Assembly: GCA_032719365.1 (NCBI GenBank)
Contig: CM064872.1
Coordinates: 16,585,572-16,649,571 of the forward strand
Reading direction: 5' to 3'
Source of the DNA: Prinsepia uniflora
Lineage: Eukaryota; Streptophyta; Magnoliopsida; Rosales; Rosaceae
Length of the DNA: 64,000 bases
Below, piece after piece: positions 58,134 to 64,000 of this stretch (position 1 is its first letter; the number at the start of each line of letters is the position of its first letter). A model generated the notes under the pieces. That model had not been told where the DNA came from. It saw nothing but the letters and a program-made list of their open reading frames with translations, and searched no databases. The translations under genes and the position numbers were made by a program.

Positions 58134-60488
58134 ATGGCGCCGCATGATCTCCGCCGCACGTACAAGAGGCCGGCGTACTCAGACCAGCAGAGGCGGCGAG
58201 AACTCTCGCTAAAGCGCCAAGAGCAAGGCCGGCGCGATGCTCAGCTCCAGGCTCGCCGCTTAGCCTCGACCCTATTCTCCTTCCCGGGCGAATATGAACA
58301 GTCCTCCGAACCCGAACCCGAACCCGAACCCGAACCCGAACCCGAACCCGAACCAGAACCCGAATTTGAACTTGGATCGTCATCGCAGGAGTCCGGCTCC
58401 GACCTCAACTTTGACCTTCGCAACGCTTCGAAGCTCAAAGGAGCAGACGGTCGGAAGTGGCTCGCTAGACAGCTCATGCTTCCCGAGTGGATGATCGACG
58501 TCCCTCATCGCTTGCCCCATGACTGGTTCGCTTTTCAATTTGAAATTTGAACTGAGTTATTTATTTTCTAATAATTCTAATTATTGGGAAATGATTTTAG
58601 GTTTGGGTAACTGTAGGTATGTGTTTGCGAGGCCAGCTGGGAAGCGATGCTTCGTCGTTTCGTCGGACGGAGCTACAATCAGCAGGCAACGAAACGGCAC
58701 CGTTTTGCACCGTTTCCCGTCTGCTCTGCCTAATGGTGCCAGAACCAGAGGCGGGTCGGGTTCGGCTCAATCATATTCTATACTAGACTGTATTTTTCAC
58801 GAGGTAACTTGAACTTTTATCATTCACTTGTTCATATTGCACTCCGAGTGTTTGTTAATATGTCAAGCTCGTTTGTGAAATCAATGCAGATGGACCAGAC
58901 TTACTATGTGATTGACATGGTGTGTTGGAAAGGTTACTCTCTGTATGATTGTACAGCTGAGTTTAGGTTCTTTTGGTTAAATTCTAAGCTGGCCGAGACG
59001 GGGGCTCTAGAGCATCCATCCCAATATCATAAGTACAGGTTCAGCTTGGTTCCTGTACATATCTGTGATCAGCCTGGTCTATACGCAGCTTATGCTGGAG
59101 CATTACCTTATGTAAAGGATGGCCTACTGTTTTATAACAAGTAAGCCACTTTCTGATACTACTTTATGTGCACTTTCATTCCTTTATAATTTCTCAAATT
59201 TTATTCTATTGGAACCTTCTTTAGCATATCGTTTGTAAATTTGTTTGATTTTGCTAGGCATGCACATTATCAACTAGGAAATACCCCTTTGGCGCTCGTT
59301 TGGAAGGATGAGAGTTGTAGTCAATATGTTATCGACACAGATAGTAAAGGACAGGTTCCAAGCCATCAACAGGTATTTTCCATTACATATCTTATTGACC
59401 AGTGTGTGGATATACTGTGAATTCTTTTTACGTTTGCTCTATTTGTCGGTTGGGCGTTCTTGTACAACATATATGGTACTTAATAGTTTGATGTACATTG
59501 TGATCATGATTGGCTGGATCTCTCTCTCATTTCATGATCCAATGATCAGGTAGTTTTGGAGCAGCAAGATGATGGAAAAGTGACCACTTCCGACGATCCT
59601 CCAGTTGTATTTGGTTGCTTAGATTTGGACTTCATACAAAAGGTGTGCTTTATAGTTGGTTTTCAAAAGAGAAATTGTTTTCCATCACTAGTTGACATGG
59701 ATTTCTGCACCTAATGAGTGCTAGTGAGTGAGGCTAAGCATGGTTTTTAATTTTTACAATGTAGTTCTTCTTCTCCATTCTTTACAATTTTCAGTATCCA
59801 GACACCAAAAACAAAAATTTTGTATAAGCTTTTTCATTGTTTTTTTTTTCTTCCATTCTTCTCTCCTCCGACTGATCCCAAATGGTCAAAAGCCAGAATG
59901 ATACCAAATTGGCCCCTGCCCTTAGTGTCATGATGAAAGTGTGGTTTTTTCCAGGCCGCTGGTGAAGCCACTTTGGGGTCTGATCAAACCAGCTGACCAG
60001 ATGGTACTACTGATTTATCTGTAACTTTGTGTGAAGTGGTAGCCTGGACCTATAGCAGTTTTCTTCTCTCTTTCTTTATTTTATACGTGCCATTTGCCTT
60101 CGTATTTTAACTTAATTTTATTTTCCAGTCAGGGTTGCATTCTGGTTGTCGTCTTCGTTTTGCAATTGGTGATGGAGGATTAAGCGTTGTGGATGGGAAG
60201 CTTGAGAAGGCTGATTTACATTACCTAGGCAAGTCCAGCAGAGGACGTGCTTTTGCAGATAGTTACTCCAAGGTTTGTAGAAAACTGTGCACCTGTGGAG
60301 TTCACTCTTCAAAAATTTTTTGATATTGAATCAGCCTCTGATACTGACGATCTCTTTGGAATATAAACTTGCAGATTATGTTTCAGAACATGGTCCGGCA
60401 GTCTCCCCTGAAAATTGATGAGCTGGTGGCATCGATCAACTCACCAGACAATGAAGGAAACAACCCCGATGTTGATATGGTTGGTTGA
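58134..60488 (+). CDS. SNUPN: Snurportin-1, snRNP import adaptor, 431 aa, seven exons
   Basis: Exons by eye: 58134-58525, 58617-58803, 58890-59140, 59258-59372, 59550-59642, 60129-60272 and 60375-60488, all in frame, total 1296 nt. Residues 1-50 are Arg-rich and match an importin-beta-binding helix (DQQRRRELSLKRQEQGRRD). A Glu-Pro repeat of nine units follows (residues 59-76), then an acidic/Ser linker. From about residue 108 lies the trimethylguanosine cap-binding domain (LMLPEWMIDVP, WYVFARPAGKRC, SILDCIF, a Trp-rich YDCTAEFRFFWL block). Snurportin carries m3G-capped U snRNPs into the nucleus with importin beta. The gene looks intact. The EP tract, coded by GAACCC hexamers, is probably variable in length. 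Confidence 0.92.
58308..58361 (+). repeat. GAACCC hexanucleotide repeat, nine units, coding
   Basis: Nine in-frame GAACCC units (one GAACCA) code Glu-Pro repeats in snurportin exon 1, followed by the related GAATTT and GAACTT. A hexanucleotide array in coding DNA changes length without frameshift. Confidence 0.95.
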
Positions 60489-60951
60489 TGATAAGTTGAT
60501 AATTCTGACAGTAATGGAAGGCAGAGCACATAACAGATGAATTATCCTTACTGGGATCACCCACCTTGCTGTTTATATGCCTCGAAACACTTTCAGAACT
60601 TGCATACGAAGCCTTGAACCTGTTTGGCAAGCTGCATGGTTAAGGGTGGAGGATTTAAATTATGCGTTTTGTAATTTGCGGTACTTTTTTAACACTGAGC
60701 GGCTATGTTTCCAAGATGAACCAAAATTAAAAATGATGCTGGATGATCAATGTATATCAAAATTCTTCTCCCAAATTGAACTTCAAAACACCCACTGGTG
60801 TAATTATTCATCTATGTAACAAATTTAATAGCCAGTAAAGATTTGAGCAAATAAGCGGCGTATGTTACATATTTCATTATAGTCAATAAGATTTGAGCTA
60901 ACGAGCATCATATGGTATTTATGTACTCACAGCGGCCAGCATGATCTAATT

Positions 60952-63674
60952 CTAGGACGCGGAGGTCGTTGGTTCGCAGCTGTCACGTACACAGGTCAAT
61001 ACATCTGTGTAGTCTCTTGATATGGTGAAGGAATCGTGCACTCGACCATCGCTGCTCTTCTTGTACTCAACGAGGAGAGATGAGTGATTGAATGTTGTCA
61101 ATTTCACAAATCCGAAGTCGTGATCTCTGAGTATACTCCAATTAGGTCTCATTTGGCTGAAGTCCGATAAGTGGCTGCCTGCGCCTCCAACAACATGGAT
61201 TGTTGCATTCAATGGACCGGAATAATGGTATTTTTCAGAAGTTGCGCATTTGTTCTACAGAGATAGGACAGATTGAAGAACACAAGGATCAAAGACAATA
61301 ACTTTGTATTGAAACTGAAACTGAAACCGAAAGGATTTCTATATAAATGGTTTGGTACCTCGTAGACAGGGCATGACCTTTCGTAGTTATGAACATGGCC
61401 ATAAAATGCAAGGTCTACCTTGTACTTCTGCCAAAGTTTCTGTAAACTTTCACTACCCATAGGCTCTTCGAATGCGCCCTCTTGCCCATACCAATAGTCA
61501 GAGGAATGACCAAGCACGTGATGAGCTGCAAAGATCAACCAAGGTTGTTTTTGTCTGTCCTCAGTGCCAGCAACACAAAACCGAAACATACCATAATCGG
61601 TGGCATACCTACATTCATACAATTTCCATTAAAATCTGTGGCAAACAAAGAGAAAACAGATTATAACAATTTTGGGTAATTTACCAAAACTTTGCTCTGT
61701 TTTCAGCTGGAACATAGAACATGGTCTCGGCCAGCACACCACATTCTCCACCCGAATCGGTTTTTTCATAAAAGGATCCTGAATCAGGCCAATCACGTTC
61801 GTGATTACCACTGCAGGAATTACAAAGAAAAAAAGATTCACCAACTGAGATGATAAAGAAAAATTTTCAAATCTAATTTATAGAACTGATGGAACCATGT
61901 ACAGAAAATTTCCACAGACCTGCCAACCATATATGCCCTAGTTGATGCAACGGGTTCCACCTGTGCCGTGAATTGGTCCCATTGTGATATGTACCCATTT
62001 GCGGATGATAGATCTTCCATATGAAAAAACAATGTCAATGTTTTTTGAATCTGCGATGATCATATGGATAGTTTTCAATGCACTGGGTTGGTAATCACTG
62101 TACTCATTTGAACCATCATGCTCTGCCTGAAAAGTGTACGAGGAAACATGTCTCAAAACTCAAATCCATGGAATCATAGAGAAAGAAAATTAAGCCCCAA
62201 ATGGATTAGGGAGCCTGTGAATTGTTTAATTTCAAAGTAAGACTAAAAGTACCTTCCCCATGTCACCAAACATTACCACGAGCTGTAAGGAGTTCTGACC
62301 AGGATATGGAGATGCTCTGAATGAGTAGAGCTTGCTCCAAATAATCACACCGTTGGATAAACGATGGCCCATTAGGTAGACATACCTATAAAATATCACA
62401 ACAGTAAGGAAGCGAAAATACACAAAAAAAAATGGTTTGAACATAAATATTCCTTAATATAATTACACAGTTTGGCCACAAATTCTTCAGGAAACTTGTG
62501 TGTATAAAACCAGGATCGCGCCATCCAACTGTCTTTGCAGGTGAGCCTAAAGATGAATATAAAAAGCTCAGTATGCAACATGGCCTAACGAGGCCACACT
62601 GTACCAGTACAATCATTTAATGATCTAAATAGGAAGGATCAGTAAATCATGCAATGTAGTGCAATCATGAATTAAAAAAATGAAGCATACCACACAAGCT
62701 GTTCCGATCAAATGTCGCTGGCGATCGCTTTTGGATATCCCCTTGCATACCCAACTCAACAAATGGAACAGCTTCAGTAATGTCGTAGCCACTAGTCCAA
62801 GTTACCGTCATCTGCAAAATATTGAAAGGAGCAATCATAAATACCTCATTAAGAACCATAAGATTCTTTCAAATTCAGTAGCCAAAAGTCTAGGATTAAA
62901 AAGAAGTTTAACATAATTTTTCTTTTTCTTTTTTGATAAATCAAAGTATATTAAAGGAAAAAGGAAAAAGCCAAAGAACAAGCTGGAAGGGCCAGCAACC
63001 CAGGAGCCAAAAAGGTACCTAGAACTACAAGGAAATATTCCAACACATGGCTATAAAAGAATTAGCCCTTGAGGCAGGAAAATTTAGGGAGCAAAGACAG
63101 TCCCTAATCATGTTGCAAACAGAAAGCAACACAGCCGAAGGATCACTAGAACACCCAACAAACAACCGAGCATTCCGCTCCTTCCAAATACCATAGACAC
63201 AACAGCCAAAGGCAATCTTGCGCACAACCACAGCATGAGAGTTACCACGCCAAGAATGCGCTAACAACACAGTAAGGGAACTCCAGAAAAGCTGCAACCA
63301 GGGAACACCACACTTAGCCATTAGGGCTCTCCAAATACCTCCACCAAAAGAGCACTCAAAGAAGAGGTGGTCATGACTCTCTAATGCCATGCCACAGTGA
63401 ATACAGACCGAGGAAGTCCCCATTGAGCAGACACAAATATGATCAAGAGTGGAAAGCCGAGCGGATAAAGCCAACCACAATACAAAGCTAACTCAGGGAA
63501 TAGCCTGAGGGAACAAAACTCGGTGAGCCTAAGGGACCTTCGAAGATCTCAAACTAAGGGTTAGACAGTTCATGTACATTACTTGAATATTTCTGGAGAA
63601 AAAACTCCAACCCAATCATCTCCAGCAGGATTAGGGTGCACAAGATCCACACTAACCGATTCAGTGTCCTCACC
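60952..63674 (-). pseudogene. Purple acid phosphatase (PAP1/27-like), probable pseudogene, 5' end outside window
   Basis: Exons by eye: 63674-63583, 62811-62691, 62546-about 62467, 62385-62253, 62126-61920, 61810-61685, 61608-61359 and 61254-60952 (stop). Family blocks are clear: MTVTWTSGYDITEAVPF, VGWRDPGF, GDMG (first metal motif), SQWDQFTAQV, GNHERDWPDSG, GHVHNYER and CEPTT near the end. PAPs are dinuclear-metal phosphoesterases, usually secreted. Defects: one extra T in a T run near 62024 breaks the frame just before the GDxxY motif; that motif reads Glu-Asp-Leu-Ser-Ser, so its metal-ligand Tyr is lost; about 20 residues with the usual HDWREG block are missing between CVAGTE and DRQKQPW (near 61560); and the roughly 100-residue exon expected between FSPEIF and MTVTW is absent, with a LINE fragment in its place. 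The junction at 62467/62385 also does not keep frame with consensus sites. Confidence 0.8.
62911..63530 (-). mobile_element. 5'-truncated LINE (non-LTR retrotransposon) fragment
   Basis: The minus-strand frame 63480-63025 codes the C-terminal zf-RVT region of a plant LINE reverse transcriptase protein: an ALSARLSTLDHI start, then CxxC...H...C zinc-binding residues (CIHCGMALESHDHLFFEC) and a Trp-Lys-Glu-Arg-Asn block. After the stop come a short 3' UTR ending AATATACTTTGATTTATC and an A-rich tail (about 62936 down to 62911). The 5' limit is uncertain; the coding match fades near 63530, with a stop at about 63491. It lies in the phosphatase locus, in the same orientation. Confidence 0.85.
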
Positions 63675-63690
63675 CTACAATCATATGAAT

Positions 63691-63907
63691 CAAAAAATAC
63701 ATCTTGATTCCTGAACATATTGCATACAGATGATTATAATGTGTTTAAAGCTTGAAATTCATCTATATAAAGTCACCACCTACTCAGCCAACTGCAGTTC
63801 CAAAACATACATCTTGATTCCTGAACATATTGCATACAGATGATTATAATGTGTTTAAAGCTTGAAATTCATCTAAATAAAGTCACCACCTACTCAGCCA
63901 ACAACAG

Positions 63908-63910
<3 letters not shown>
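63691..63910. repeat. 110-bp tandem duplication
   Basis: Copies 63691-63800 and 63801-63910 both contain ATACATCTTGATTCCTGAAC and CACCTACTCAGCCAAC, with only a few differences (TATATAAAG against TAAATAAAG; CTGCAG against CAACAG). It lies upstream of the first phosphatase exon in the window. Confidence 0.95.

Positions 63911-63942
<32 letters not shown>
63911..63942. repeat. CA microsatellite
   Basis: About 16 uninterrupted CA units directly after the 110-bp duplication. Confidence 0.95.
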
Positions 63943-63945
<3 letters not shown>

Positions 63946-64000
63946 TCCACAAAGTATCCCCCAGATATCATTATGCGTTTTAGAGCTAAGAAAGTGGAAA

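Overview
The window is nuclear DNA of a flowering plant, almost certainly a core eudicot. This rests on intron-rich genes of plant families (SnRK1 gamma subunit, EXO70, a PAP1/27-type purple acid phosphatase, snurportin), AT-rich intergenic DNA and plant-type LTR retrotransposons whose primer-binding sites match plant initiator tRNA-Met and tRNA-Asp. The species cannot be named from the sequence. There are two halves: about 38 kb of nested retrotransposons on the left and about 25 kb of genes on the right.

Region 1-1681 holds a CT microsatellite, a short broken reading frame and about 1 kb of AT-rich degenerate tandem repeats. Region 1682-38466 is one nest of LTR retroelements inserted into each other. 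I resolved nine insertions from terminal motifs and 5-bp target-site duplications (TSDs). Seven are solo LTRs of about 3 kb from one Tekay/Del-like Ty3-gypsy family (sense start TGTAACGACCCGTCC, sense end CCTGACA or CCTGTCA). One is a young full-length element of the same type that keeps only gag (7601-15302). One is a full-length, non-coding Tat/Athila-like element with a tRNA-Asp primer site (30774-38095). The deepest path has four levels: 1682-38466 > 3591-17144 > 5248-15957 > 7601-15302. An 846-bp tandem duplication (2269-3960) straddles one insertion junction. The Tekay LTRs carry arrays of short hairpins whose arms change in a compensatory way; this is the most unusual signal in the window.

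The gene half holds, in order: a SAP-domain gene on the minus strand (39907-42537, six exons, last intron GC-AG); the SnRK1 gamma subunit KING1 on the plus strand (44140-47617, six exons, 426 aa); a single-coding-exon EXO70 on the minus strand (50152-52098, 648 aa); a COMMD9-like gene on the minus strand (56741-57822, five exons, 200 aa); snurportin-1 on the plus strand (58134-60488, seven exons, 431 aa), head to head with COMMD9 across 311 bp; and a purple acid phosphatase on the minus strand (60952-63674, running off the right edge). The phosphatase looks like a pseudogene: it has a frameshift in a metal-binding motif, an internal deletion, a missing exon and a LINE fragment where that exon should lie.

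The genes do not form one pathway. They cover energy signalling (KING1), exocytosis (EXO70), COMMD/retriever-type trafficking (COMMD9) and snRNP import (snurportin). All exon models were made by eye from splice consensus, frame continuity and family knowledge, without transcript data.
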